Origin: Scedosporium boydii
Taxonomy: Eukaryota > Ascomycota > Sordariomycetes > Microascales > Microascaceae
DNA length: 64,000 bases
Direction: 5' to 3'
Assembly (NCBI GenBank): GCA_002221725.1
Contig: NJFT01000023.1
Location: 62,001-126,000 of the forward strand
Part shown: positions 47,350 to 59,300 of the stretch, in pieces
How the letters are laid out: every line of letters begins with the position of its first letter
Numbering within the stretch: the stretch's first letter is position 1
Translations under genes and position numbers: made by a program
Notes under the pieces: model-generated
The model's database searches: none
Seen by the model: only the letters and a program-made list of their open reading frames with translations
Told to the model about the DNA's origin: nothing

Positions 47350-49033
47350 ATGGACGGAAGTAGGATAGGGCTTAATGACATGCGTCGCTTTGAGCCGGTG
47401 GGTACTTTTTCCTCGGAATCCCCAATTCCACAAAGTCGTATTATTGATGTCTTATCTAATTTTTGCTGCTATGGCATCAAGTCTTTCGAATATCCCTCTC
47501 GGTCAACAAAACTTCTCGAAAGATTGACGAAGACGAGCAGTTCTCAGAATGGTACCAACCTCAAAGCCAAGGTTCCGCTCCGTGTCCTGGTCGTCGGCGC
47601 GGGACTGGGTGGACTGGCCACCGCAGTCGCACTCGCACGTCGAGGACATGAAGTAACCGTCCTAGAGCAGGCCCCTATCCTTGGAGAAGTATGGCGGAAC
47701 CAGAACCATTGTTTATTGAATCTATGCTGATAACACGACCCGCGACCAGGTTGGGGCTGGAATCCAAATCCCTTCCAACTCTGCCCGTCTCCTCCTCTCC
47801 TGGGGAATTGGCCCTTACTTTGAGGGCCGCGTCGTTGCACCAGAAGGGATGACATTTCGCAGGTGGCAGAACGGAGAGGCAATTGGGTACACGAAACTAG
47901 TCCCCGATTTCGAGGAGACATACGGGGCGTCGTTCCTTGTCATCCATCGTGCAGATTTTCACAGTGCTCTTTGCCGCCTGGCATCCCAGCTTAGCGTGGA
48001 AATTATTACGAATAGCAGAGTTGTCAGCTACGATGAGGCCCTTCCGTCAGTAAAGACTTCAGACGGCCGAGAATATTCGGCTGACATAGTTGTTGCCGCC
48101 GATGGAGTGAAGTCAGTTGCGCGACCAATGGTGCTCGGTGGACAAGACAAGCCTGCGCAGAAGACTGGATTCGCGGCATATCGTGCCGTTGTCGACACTG
48201 ACGAGATGAAGAATGATCCCGATACGGCGTGGCTACTTGAGAAACCTCAGCTCAATATCTGGTAGGTTTAGATTCGGCCATATAGCTGTGATTGACTAAG
48301 ACGAATTAGGATTGGAGAAGATCGACATGTCATGACCTACTGCATTGCGGGCGGGAAGGCCTTCAACATGGTCTTGTCCCACGTTGACCATAGCGACCCG
48401 TCCACCTGGAAACCGGAGAATGCCATTCGGGATATGAAGGAGTACTTCAATGACTGGGATCCGAAGTAACTACTCCCTTGTCCCATGGAAATCATGCATA
48501 CAGATTTGAATATATCGCTGACAATGTCCAGGTTGAGAAAGGTAATCGACTTAATCAAGGAAACGATCAAGTGGCCACTCTTAAGCGGAACCCCTCTCCC
48601 TACTTGGATCTCGAAAAGTCAGAAAATCGTCCTGCTTGGTGATGCTGCACACGCCATGGTCCCGTACATGTCGCAAGGGGCCGCAATGGCTGTCGAGGAT
48701 GGTGCCGCGTTGGCCGAGTTGCTCTCTCTGATTCAATCGAAAAAGCAAATCCCCGAAGCTTTCCGCCTCTTTGAAAAAGAGAGGATGAAACGGAGTGGAG
48801 GAATGCAGTCAGCCAGCCTTGTGAACGGAAAGTTGTGGCATTTCCCCGACGGGCCGGAGCAGCAGGCTCGAGATCGCGGGATGAGGGCTGAGGTAGAAGG
48901 AAAACATTTCCTTGAGAGCACCAACCAATGGAGCGATCCTGTGACGCAAATGTGGGCATATGGATATGATGCGGAAGAGGCCGTGAGGAAGTTGTGGTAC
49001 GCTGAAATGGGAGTGAAGGAGTCGAGATTGTGA
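47350..49033 (+). CDS. Salicylate/3-hydroxybenzoate hydroxylase-type FAD monooxygenase
   Basis: Four exons: 47350..47688, 47750..48261, 48310..48465 and 48532..49033, giving 502 aa. Class A flavoprotein hydroxylase marks are VLVVGAGLGGLATAVALARRG (GxGxxG), VVAADGVKS (DG motif) and VLLGDAAHAMVPYMSQGAA (GD motif). Related enzymes convert salicylate to catechol or 3-hydroxybenzoate to gentisate. Sharing a promoter with gentisate dioxygenase argues for a gentisate-forming 3-hydroxybenzoate 6-hydroxylase or salicylate 5-hydroxylase (inference). The core starts near residue 76, so about 65 N-terminal residues are unusual for the family. No closer in-frame ATG exists; an unseen 5' intron or a different start is possible. 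An out-of-frame ATG lies at 47472. Confidence 0.85.
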
Positions 49034-49467
49034 ATGGAGACTGCGATAATGTATGCCAAACAAGATTATCTAGAGAGCGCAATTTCCCATGTCGATGCCA
49101 TCACAGAGTAATAGTCTCTACTTCATAGCTTGGCCTTGCCCTTGCCGAAGCTCCCTTATATTAACCCCCATCGGCTCTAGGCCACATGCTTCTCTACCTT
49201 GTATCTAATATCTATCATACATTGACATCATTTCGGTGGTTTTACTCTCCGGTCCAACTACCGAACTCTATTAAGCGTATTGCTCTTCAGAAATAAACTA
49301 CAGGACGTGCATGGTCGCTTGTGCAAGTTGCATGGGAAGCAGGAGAGTAATTATGAATTGCACTAGTTGCAGTCACTTTAACCTGAAGATATTATACCGA
49401 GGTAGTATCTCTCCGATTTTAGTGTCTAGAACCCGAGATTCTTCCAACTACACACCACTCAAGTAGC
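49034..49467. other. Convergent 3' space, nothing seen
   Basis: A/T-rich sequence between the hydroxylase stop and the hydrolase stop, without a supported gene. Confidence 0.6.
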
Positions 49468-50573
49468 TTAGGGAGCAAATTCGACTCCGTTCCTCAAGGT
49501 TCCGATCTTGGAGATCTTAACCTCCATCTTTGTCCCAGGCACAAGATACTTCGGCGGTTTCAACCCGGCACCCACTCCTTTTCATCATCGAGGGGCATTA
49601 GTATATCCTCATCTTGCAAATCAAGAAGGGGGCTAACGGTGAATACGTACCTCCTGGAGTTCCAGTCATAATCACACTGCCTTTCTGCAATGTTGTCCCT
49701 GACGAGAGGTGCGCAATTAGGCGCGGCACAGAGAAGACTAAATCGTCCAAACCAGCGTCTTGCCGGAGTTCTCCATCAACAATGGTCTGCAGGTGGAGTT
49801 CGGCGGGATCTGGGATGAGACTGCTAGAGACGAGAACCGGTCCCATGGGCGCATAAGTGTCAAATCCTTTAGAGAACCCCCACTGAGGTACACCACCTGC
49901 TAGGGCTGGACTTCGCTGCCATTTGCGGGACGAGATGTCGTTTCCCGCGGTGTATGCGGCAACATAATCGAGCGCTTCTGACTCCGGTACGTCCTTCGCG
50001 TCTTTTCCTATGACGACAACCTGTGAATATGCAATCTCTATTAGCCTCTAGTAATATGAAATATCATGGGGCTGAAATGCAGTTTCCTGGCTTACCAGTT
50101 CTCCTTCGTAATCTGCCTGGTCGTCTTGAGCAATCTTCGGAATAACTACGTTGGTATCGTGGTCTGCTACCGTAGTCGACGGCTTGAAGAAGATGGACGG
50201 GAACGGGGGCTGTGTTCGGCCAGCCTCCCGGACTTTCAAACAAATCAGACTGTCAGTTGGTCCCTGGTAACTCGGAATCTGACCGCCTGTCAAACTCACT
50301 GTGAGTCGCGTAATTCAGCCCCACGCAACGCAATATCGGGACGTCCCCTGGTGCAAGGGGCCCGAGCAGCTTCCTCACCGTGACGATCTCGTCGGTCACT
50401 TTGGTCGACGGCGCTTCGCCATAAGGGTCGCCTTGAATAACCTTGGCCTTTAGGCCTGTTTCTGCAGTTGTACTGCCAATGTCGAAATCGGGACTGGGAA
50501 GGGCTGGCTCCCCGTATAGAGTCCGTCCATCTGTCGCCACAAAGCGTATCAAACGTTCCCAGACGACCCTCAT
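49468..50573 (-). CDS. Fumarylacetoacetase-family hydrolase, probable fumarylpyruvate hydrolase, 295 aa
   Basis: Four exons: 50573..50300, 50232..50096, 50020..49651 and 49574..49468, in phase. The protein opens MRVVWERLIRFVATDGRTLYG, the usual start of fungal FAH-domain hydrolases. It continues with CVGLNYATH, PSIFFKPSTTV and DYEGEL (metal-binding acidic residues), and then YTAGNDISSRKWQ, PMGPVLVSS, LIAHLSSGTTLQKGSVIMTGTPGG and KISKIGTLRNGV. FAH-family enzymes cut C-C bonds of beta-diketo acids. Here, beside gentisate dioxygenase, the likely reaction is fumarylpyruvate (or maleylpyruvate) to fumarate/malate precursors plus pyruvate. It is head to head with the regulator gene and shares its promoter. 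Confidence 0.9.
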
Positions 50574-50764
50574 GTTTAAGTTGTGATATAAATTATGGGC
50601 TAGGTTACAACGTGTTGGCGTCAGATCTCACAGAACCGATTGCGTTATTGGATATATTCTTTGACAGAAATAGACAGATTATTTTCCCGTAATGTCGAGG
50701 TGGTCGGTTTATGGGACGAATTCGGTTACGAAGAGGTCAACCACGGAAGGCGGAACGCGGAGCC

Positions 50765-50778
50765 CGGGACGTAGCCGA
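50765..50778 (+). promoter_or_regulatory. Cluster operator copy 3, CGGGACGTAGCCGA
   Basis: CGG-N7-CCG in the 699-bp divergent promoter of the FAH hydrolase and the Zn2Cys6 regulator, 192 bases before the hydrolase ATG and 495 before the regulator ATG. It differs from copy 2 at three positions, all in the spacer. Its place suggests autoregulation of the regulator as well. Confidence 0.6.
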
Positions 50779-51272
50779 TGGTTCCCCGGACCTTTCCTGC
50801 TTTGACCGAGGGTAGCCAAAAATAAATTGGCTCTTGGATCTCAAAGGAGAGCTACTTCGTATTTGGTATAGGCTGCACCATCCAATAGGCTCCAATCATG
50901 TCCTTGGCTAACTTGATTACGCATACTTCGTACATTGGCGAAATGCATCTGGTCAGATATACCTGGTGTTGGAGCGTGGGACTAGAACCAAGGCGGGGAA
51001 GTGGGGACTGGCGGAATGTGGAGGAAAAGGGGGGGTGGGGGACCGTGACGCGCAGACTTTAGATTGATCTTGAGAGTGTAGTGCACATCATGCTCCTCGC
51101 CGCCTCCATATATGGTCGGCTTCAATCCCAGCGTTTCCCCGGTAAATCGAACCACTATCCCCAAAATAAGCACGCAAGTTGATTACTCACATTCCGAGTC
51201 GGCCCTGGTCCCCACTACCTCACTGGTCTCGCATAATTTAAGCGTTCCGTCTCCGGGATCGGACTTGCGTCG

Positions 51273-54126
51273 ATGGGGAATGACGACGAAAGCTCGGCAG
51301 CCGGGACTGTGGTACCCGCCGAATATAGGTCTGGTCCGGACGGCGTTGAGTCGGCCTCTCAACCTCCGAAACGCCGTCGGATTGCCTTGGCCTGCTCTGC
51401 GTGTCGGATACGGAAATCCCGTGTCAGCCCTCCTTCTCCTTCTCTAGTTGTCCGTGCCTTTCATGCCATAGCTAACTAGTTCTCAATTGACAGTGTAATG
51501 GCGTAAGACCTAAATGTGAGCCCTGTGAAAGGCTGGGCTTCGAATGCATCTACGAACTGCCTGAAACATCGGCTAACCTCCTAGTACCAAAGGAGTGAGT
51601 AACCTTTCCCGTGGTCCATGAACCCCGGCATTGAGGAGCCCGTATATACTGACACGGCTGGCTGAAATGCAGCCTCTTCTCTGCTCTCGAGGACAGAGTT
51701 AAACTTCTGGAGGCGGTGGTTAAGCAGCATGGCGATCGCTTGACTGTAGTAGAAAATGATCAACCAAAGAACAGCGCCCCTGGGCGGAGCCTTTCTCCGA
51801 GGCCTAGACTTAATATCCCGGGGACCGTCGTAGTGAATGTCGAAGGAAACCAAGACTTACCGACAGATCATAGTGGGACAGACGGTATGGCCATATCGTT
51901 CGTCGACGAACAGGATTGTGGGTTTTTCGGTGAGTGAAGCTACCCGTCCATCCCGATCATCTCCAAGGGGCAACCAACTGAGTATTAAACAGGGCCCTCT
52001 TCAAACATTGCCTTCATGCGTCACATCTTTCGTGCTATGGCCAGGAGAAGTAAGGCATTACATGATGGTCTCTCTCCACTCTCAACGTCGAACATCGGTC
52101 TGTACGAAGCAGGCATCATCAGCGTCTCCCGGCCAATTTCCCCCACAACGCCCACTTTAAACCCTGTTCATCCTACCGCCCAGGCAGATGCGACCGGAGC
52201 TAATCTTCTCCCCCCGCATTGTGAGACTGAGAAACTTATCAGAGCATACTTCTCGAACACGGGCCTCCTCTTTCCGTTCATACACCAAGAGAGCTTTCTT
52301 GCTGTCTACGACAGTATGAAATCGCAAAATTTTCGTACCAACGTGAGGCGCGTCTGGCTGGGTCTTCTCAACATGATCCTCGCCATGGCTGTCTGCACCA
52401 CTGGTTGGGCGGAAGACGCTACGGAATATCGAGCGGAACAGTCAGATATCTTCTACCGTCGAGCCAGGGAACTTTGCAAGACGCAAATGCTGAGGGGAAC
52501 AACACTCGAAACCGGTAAGAGTTTACTCCTCAACAGGGACAATAACATTTGGATTTCAACATTAACTCTGGAACAGTGCAGTATCTCTTACTCACCAGCC
52601 AGTATCTCCAGGGGACTCAGAAGTCGGTGCAGACGTGGACAACGCACGGCTTGGCAGTTAAAGCGGCTCTGTCAATCGGCCTGCATTCTGCGGACGCAAT
52701 GGCCAAGTTTCCCCCAATAGAACAAGAAATGAGGAAAAGAACTTGGTTTGGATGTATACTGCTAGACAGGTAACTCTTCCCTTTGTGCGATGTCTCGAGG
52801 TTTGCTTCCTCGTTCTTCTTGAATCGCAAAGTTATCAAACATTTTCTTACCTTGAATCAGGAGCTTGAGCATGACCTTCGGTCGACCGAGTGCAATACCC
52901 GAAGATTATGTCAAGATAGACCTCCCAACACCGATTCCATCCTGTGATGAGCAACTAAGTGCCACTGAGGGCATTAGTGTAGCCTTCTTTAATGCGACGA
53001 TGTAAGTTTCCTAGGGGAGTACATCACCCTGACAAGCGAGGTCTGACGTTGGCTTCAACAGAAAGTTATACCGAGTCATGTGGAAGATAATGGCGACACT
53101 TTATGGGCACAATTTGGGGTTCAACGAGTCGCCATCTAAAACGTCAATGATAACTCAGATTTTCCAATTAGAGCAGGAACTAGTCGACTGGCAGAATTCG
53201 CTTCCACCACCTCTCTTCCTAAGATCATCATCTAATCTGCCGACGGAAGGCGATGCCGAGGATGTAATCGCCGAACGATTTAGATTAATTCTAAGTCTTC
53301 GATATCTTAACGTCCAACTCCTTCTTCACAGACCTAGCCTCGTCAAATCGCTGGGTGACTTTACCATAGAGTCGAATTCGTCAGCTCGACAAGGAAAGAC
53401 GGTAAATCAAATGCAGGTCAACTTTAATCGTACATGTGTGCGCGTGGCGGAGGATATCATTGAAATCATTCATGTTGTTCTGACAAGACCCGGCCTGGGA
53501 CGGCAGTTAATTGGAGCATGGTGGTTTACATTATATTACAGTAAGTCCTGTACCGTGAATTGCCAGCGTGAGCGGGTTCAATAAGATCGCTAATGGAGAC
53601 CATAGCCTTCAACGCGGCTTTGGCCATTTTCGGGAGTCTTCTGCTTCCGAGTGATGACACGCCAGTCGATCCTGTTTCCAGGCTAGGCCACAGAGACCGT
53701 AGAAAGCAGTTTCTAGAAAAGGCCATTGAGGCTCTTACCCGACTTGATACCCAGAATGCGGTTCTACACCGATGTATAGATTATCTCAGACAGCTTACGG
53801 GGCTCATCACTACCTGGAGTAGGTTTCAGCTTCAACAATTGACTCTTGATGCAACATATCTCGTAGCCACTAACGCTCTTTGTTGTTCCTCAACAGAACC
53901 CTCGTCTCCTCGGACAATTCATTTCAACGGTCCTACCCCAGCAGGTTTACAGAATGAACACCTAGAACTAGATACTCTTCAAGGCGACGGAGATGTTAAC
54001 CCGGACTTACTGGCCGGCATGCCGCTGCTTTTCGAAAAATCCGCTACTGGGTTTGAGGATGAGCTTGAACTCGGTCATTTTTTTGCAACAGAGTTTCAGA
54101 GATGGTTTGAGCGGTTTCCAACCTAG
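51273..54126 (+). CDS. Zn2Cys6 transcription factor, probable cluster regulator, 787 aa
   Basis: Eight exons: 51273..51422, 51494..51594, 51673..51929, 51993..52514, 52577..52769, 52861..53001, 53062..53540 and 53606..54126, all in phase. The binuclear zinc cluster has Cys 41, 44, 51, 58, 61 and 68 after a basic KRRRIALA stretch; the first intron falls exactly before Cys 51 and uses a rare GTCAGC donor. A short coiled coil follows (ALEDRVKLLEAVVKQ), as in CGG-half-site dimers. The fungal-specific regulatory domain starts near residue 225 (EKLIRAYFSNTGLLFPFIHQESF) and runs through SLSMTFGRPSAIP and on to a long helical C-terminus. The protein probably binds inverted CGG triplets. Its location inside the gentisate cluster, and one copy of the shared CGG-N7-CCG element in its own promoter, make it the best candidate for the cluster activator. 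Confidence 0.92.
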
Positions 54127-54957
54127 GATTCACATTCATTAACTGTTATCAAACGAACCCAAATGCGAATGATGTCAATTTATTCATGATACGGTTGACT
54201 AGGTGTATTAAAACTGTGGGTGAGCGGCGCTATCAGTCTATATATTGTTTTGAGGAATGTCGCTTCCCTGATTTTCTGTGAAATTGGGATCTTGAGAACT
54301 AGAGACTTGATGGCAGAAGTGGAGGGTAGTGGAAATCTGAACAAGCGAGGTTTTTCGGTTAACCCTTCTTGGAGTAAGCGAGAAAGGGGGTCAGGATGGA
54401 GTGGAGGAGATTCTCATGCATTGCGTGGACGTCGCAGTTGGAATAGACAGCCCCGTCCCACAGAAAGGTTCTGTTAATCATTATGGGTCGTGCGTGGCAT
54501 TGGTTCTGCTTTTAGAACCCTTGGCGCTGTGGGTGTTCCCCTTTCTCTGTCTCCATTTAAAGATTGTCTCTGCTGAGGCTGTCCGAATCGCGGTCCAAAG
54601 TGCCGGCGGGCTTATTCATTACCCCACGACGCATTGTGCAATTATCGAGATTTGCTAGTGTGGGGAATCAAATTATCCGATAACACTAAACTCAATTCGA
54701 GCGAGCCTCGGCACTCTACGAAGTACTCCGTAATTGTGTATTCTTATCTCCGGTGACGACAAAGACATCAACTTGAATCCAATCCGGGCCGCCTCCAGCT
54801 CAGTGATCCGTAATTACTTCCCCGTCCAATTTCATTTCAACTACAAAGGTAGATGTCGCCGAAAATATCCAATAGCCACGACCCTGAGCGAGGACAGTCT
54901 CGTCTTCCGTCATTTATTTTCTCATCATTTAAAGCCAACGACTCTCTTGGGCCTACG
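54127..54957. other. Intergenic, promoter of the quinone oxidoreductase
   Basis: There is no convincing gene. The 14-bp cluster operator was not found here by eye, so control of the oxidoreductase by the same regulator is not supported by sequence. Confidence 0.5.
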
Positions 54958-56101
54958 ATGCGTGGCATTCAAGTCTCCAAATACGTCAAGGTGAGCCCGA
55001 GACGAAGCCCAAGAAATCATGAGAACATCGGGGATTGACTTTTCGCCTCAGGGGCCTCGAGAGCTCGAAATTTCGGATCTCGCTGAACCAAAGGCCAATT
55101 CTGACCAATATGTAATCGAAATCCATGCGGCAGCCACGAACTTCTTCGACATCCTGCAAATTCAGGGTAAATATCAGCATCAGCCACGTAAGTCATCCCA
55201 GTTTTGCTTTATTTCTCTTATAGTCATCCAGATAGACATGTATTAACTCTCTTTTTCGATAGCCTTCCCCTGGGTAGCTGGAGCCGAATTCGCCGGCGTG
55301 GTCATTGCCACACCCTCGTCCTCGAAATCTCCCAAGTTTCCCGTAGGCTCCCGCGTCTTCGGTGCATCCCAAGGCTCGTACGCCACCAAGGTCGTCGCGA
55401 AAGAAGAGCAACTTCTTCCCGTGCCCCGAGGCTGGTCTTTCCGCGACGCCGCCGGCCTGTTCGTGACCGCTCCTACCTCCTACGCTGCCTTGGTCCTGCG
55501 CGCCGGTGTTAAGGCCGGAGACTACGTCCTTGTCCACGCCGCGGCTGGCGGTGTCGGGCTAGCTGCTGTGCAGATCGCAAAGGCATTTGGTGCTACTGTC
55601 ATTGCAACCGCCGGCACGGCGCGTAAGCGCGAGGTGGCTCAACGCTATGGGGCCGATCATGTCGTGGATTACCGGGATGATAAGTGGCCTGAGATTGTGA
55701 AGAAGCTCACCAAAGGCAAGGGTGTTGACATTGTCTATGACCCCGTGGGCCTGGTGGATAAAAGCACTAAGTGCATTGCGTGGAACGGAAGGATCCTTGT
55801 AATTGGCTTCGCCGCAGGAACGATTGAGAAGGTGGCCATGAACAAAGTGTTGTTGAAGAATATGAGTCTTGTCGGAATTCACTGGGGCCAGTACGCCAAC
55901 CATGAGAAGGAGACCGTGCCCATTGTTTGGGAGGGTATTATGAAGCTGATTGATGAGGGCAAATTCAAGGGGACGGTTTTCTCGGATAAGAGTTTTGTGG
56001 GGCTTGAGGCGGTGCCTGATGCATTGATCGCCTTGGGAGGTAGGGAGACTTGGGGCAAGGTCGTCGTCGACATACCACAAGGCAAGGAAAATAAGCTATG
56101 A
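54958..56101 (+). CDS. Medium-chain quinone oxidoreductase (zeta-crystallin type), 335 aa
   Basis: Three exons: 54958..54990 (11 codons), 55052..55187 and 55263..56101, in phase. The N-terminal GroES-like fold has IHAAATNFFDILQIQGKYQ and FPWVAGAEFAGVV. The NADPH-binding loop is VHAAAGGVGLAAVQIAKAFGATVIA, followed by RYGADHVVDYRDD and DIVYDPVG. No zinc-ligand pattern of alcohol dehydrogenases is present. Such enzymes reduce quinones or activated alkenes by one or two electrons with NADPH. In this setting it may protect against quinones formed from hydroxylated aromatics, which is inference from position. It is co-directional with the regulator, 831 bases downstream. Confidence 0.9.
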
Positions 56102-56305
56102 AATATTACGGGCCTATGAGATTCTCGGAAATGTTCAACATTAGGAGAACTCGTATCCTTGACCTCAACGATCACTTTTAACTCTCGAGTGGTATATGTT
56201 TTACGAAATATTTCTTGACTCGAGCTTCACTACATATCCCAGCGTTTGACATATAACTCCATATGTAAGATATACCTGTTACTTCTCCCCAATTACTTTA
56301 TTACA

Positions 56306-59300
56306 TTATCGCTCAACCTCTTGTCCTGTGAGTATCGTCGCCAATCCCATCGCTCCAGTGATCATGCCAGCACGTACGATTCCTGCCTGAATGCCGCCCT
56401 CTTCCAACAGAATATCCACTCTCTGGCCACGTCCTAGCTGAGGCGGGCCAATCCCACGGTCCTCCAAGACGTCCCATACTCTCTTATACAACGAAAACGT
56501 AGCGTTACGTCTGTCGAGAAGCGCTTGGTGAGTTTCAGCCCCAATGTGCCATTTAGCACCGTGGGAGAGGAGCGCACCGAAGTCCTCTCTCCTGGATATA
56601 CCCTGGTCAATCTCTTCATCCACGGCTACAGCATAGTCCAGGATGTGCTCAAATATTCCGTAATTCTCTAGAGCCTCCGCGTCTAGGTATTTGGCTGCAA
56701 CCAAGAGCAGGGAGTTTCCAGTTTTGGATAATGTTCCGGGAAAAGAGTAGAAGCGGTCAAAAGGCGACCGGGCCCCTATGGCGAGGATATGAGCGTAGTT
56801 CAAACCCAGCTTGCCACGGCGTACGTACTATTTTGCGGTCTGATGGATGAACTGAATGAAGAACTGGGGCTTGACTTCAACGGGCCGATGGCGAATATCA
56901 CTAGGACCGCTATATGGTCGATCCGTTATCAGTAGTGTGCTGGCGCTCAATTCTGGGTGTGTAATAGGCGCACTTCTGGGTCTTGAGTGAGAATTACCTT
57001 CCTCATCCCCACCCTGATGATCACCAGGACTAATTGATCGGGCCAGAGGTGGGAGATGGGTGGGTGGTAATGGTATCGCCTCCAATAAACCCCCACTTCT
57101 ACTCGCCAGCCAGAATAACTCATCAGCTCCCCGATCCATCTGGCCATGGATAGCGCTCAAGGTGCAATCCCGCAAGACCCTAAGGGAAAACGGCGATACA
57201 GCGGAAAGAGCCAGTTGCAGGAGTACATGTGATTCGAGGGCGTGGATTGGCTCAACTCGACTTAACGCACGGGCGTATAGCTCCTCTAACCCTTCGGGCA
57301 TGTTTGATACCAAACTCTCGAGTATAAAAAGTGGCGTTCCATCTCGGATACCTGAGCAGACTTCATCCACGACAATCCTGACCCAAATGAAAACGCCAAG
57401 TGCCTTTTCGGTAATAGTACTAATTAGTGTGCGAATCACTGGGATCGACTCATCTACCCGACCCTCTGAAGCCTTGTGAAGTCGGTCCCTGATGTAAGTG
57501 GCGATATCGCGTCTCGTATGGTCGTGAATGGAAAATTGGGGAACATCGGCGAAACTATCTTGGAAAACGGGCCAGGGGCGACTGGCCAGGCATATTTTAA
57601 ATGTGAGCCGATCCTGAGGCATAAAGACAAGCCGGTAGGTAAGATCTCGGATGACAGTCAGGAGGCGGTTATTATCTCCCAAATGCTCATCCAGAGCATC
57701 GATGAAGAAGCAAATACCGACCGGTTGTAGTGGTACGTTCTCGGCATATTTGTTACCATCGAGGACTTGATAAAGGCAAGTTTCAAGGGTATTCTCGTCC
57801 CATTCCGGAACGGGCTTTCTCTGGTCCTGGACAAGCCTATTATAGAATGCTTCGATGATGGGAAAGGATTCTGGTATGTGACTCAAGATTTGATAAAGCA
57901 GTTCCTGTAACATACCCCTGAGAGTCTTTTGGGCGACGGATCCTCGGTCATGGAAGAAAAATCCAAGGAGACACCAGGATCGACCACAAGGAGATGTTTC
58001 GAGTAGGAGTGAGGCAGTCCTTGGATCTTCCATTGCAAACCGCATCAGCGTTAATTTTCCAGAACCCGGCTTCCCTGTTACCCAGAACATGGGTTGCTGG
58101 GGGCTCCTTAGAGAGCCAATCGTGAAAAGGAACAGTGTTAGGATTGAAGAGCCATTCGAAGCTGTTTTTATGTCTTCGTGAGACCTGCGTTATTCTGTCC
58201 CTAGCTGTTGTGTCGTTTAAGCTCGAAAGGCAGTCTGGTAAGATACTTAGCTTCCTAGCTCTAAGTCGGTTATAACCTTAGAAAAAACACGGTTGACAGT
58301 CAACTAACCTTTAAATGGCTTCGAAATCATCCCTAGTGACATCGTAACGGATTAGAGTTGAACGTAGGAGTAGAATGACCTGAGCCATACTTTCGGACCG
58401 TGAAGGGATTGAAACTTACGAGTAGCGGCGGATTGAATTTCCCTCACCCAGCGATTAAGAACATTCTTTACTCTCACGAAGTCGATATCCCGAGCGGACG
58501 TAAATTTCGCCATTTCTCGATGGTTTGCCGGAATTGAACCCGTTTCTTCGCTGCCATGGCCGACCAAGGTGGAGTCTGGATCGACGATAACTGCACTAAT
58601 CACGCCGAACTTGCGCACCTCTCTCTCTTCCGAGAACGAGAAGATCTGCAAGCCTTCGTGTTTCCTGAGAGTCTCATAGAAGTTCTTGGTGATGCGTTCA
58701 AGTGTTTCGGAATTCTTCTCAAGCGCCTGCAAGAGCTGCGTGTTGGCTCGCTGAGCTGCGTGTTGGCTCGCTGAGCTGCGAATATTTCCGTCGCGCGGAA
58801 CATCTTTCGGCCTACGGAGGCAGATTTAGACCCTCGGTGAGGCGTCCCTAGAAAACAGACGCCAAAAGTAGCTGTTAGGATGTCGCCCAGACGCTTGTTG
58901 CCAACCTCCCCGGCAGACTGGTTTAACGCATCCTTGACCACTAAGCCGCCTAAGCTACGAGCGACAAATACCAGGGGGAGCCGCCGGTCAGTTTCGTCTC
59001 GAAGGGAAGCTAGGTCATTTGGGAGATTTCGTGCATGTCGGTAAAGTGTATTGAGGCCGGCGGAGGACATGAATTTGCCGACATCCGCGTCATAGCCCCA
59101 GCTATAGATGTGGACATTGGGTAGGGCGTCCGGGAGTAGGTCCTTTGGCCAAAACACGTATTCGGAGTTCCCTTCGCTGCTAGAGGCAGGGAGGGATAGG
59201 GTTTCTAGTCGAGGATCATCGAGAAGCGTTTTGGTCGCGGATTTTGAGTGGTTTCGGCGTTCGCCAGTCCATGTTTTTTGCGGGTGGCCGAAGAGGCCGT

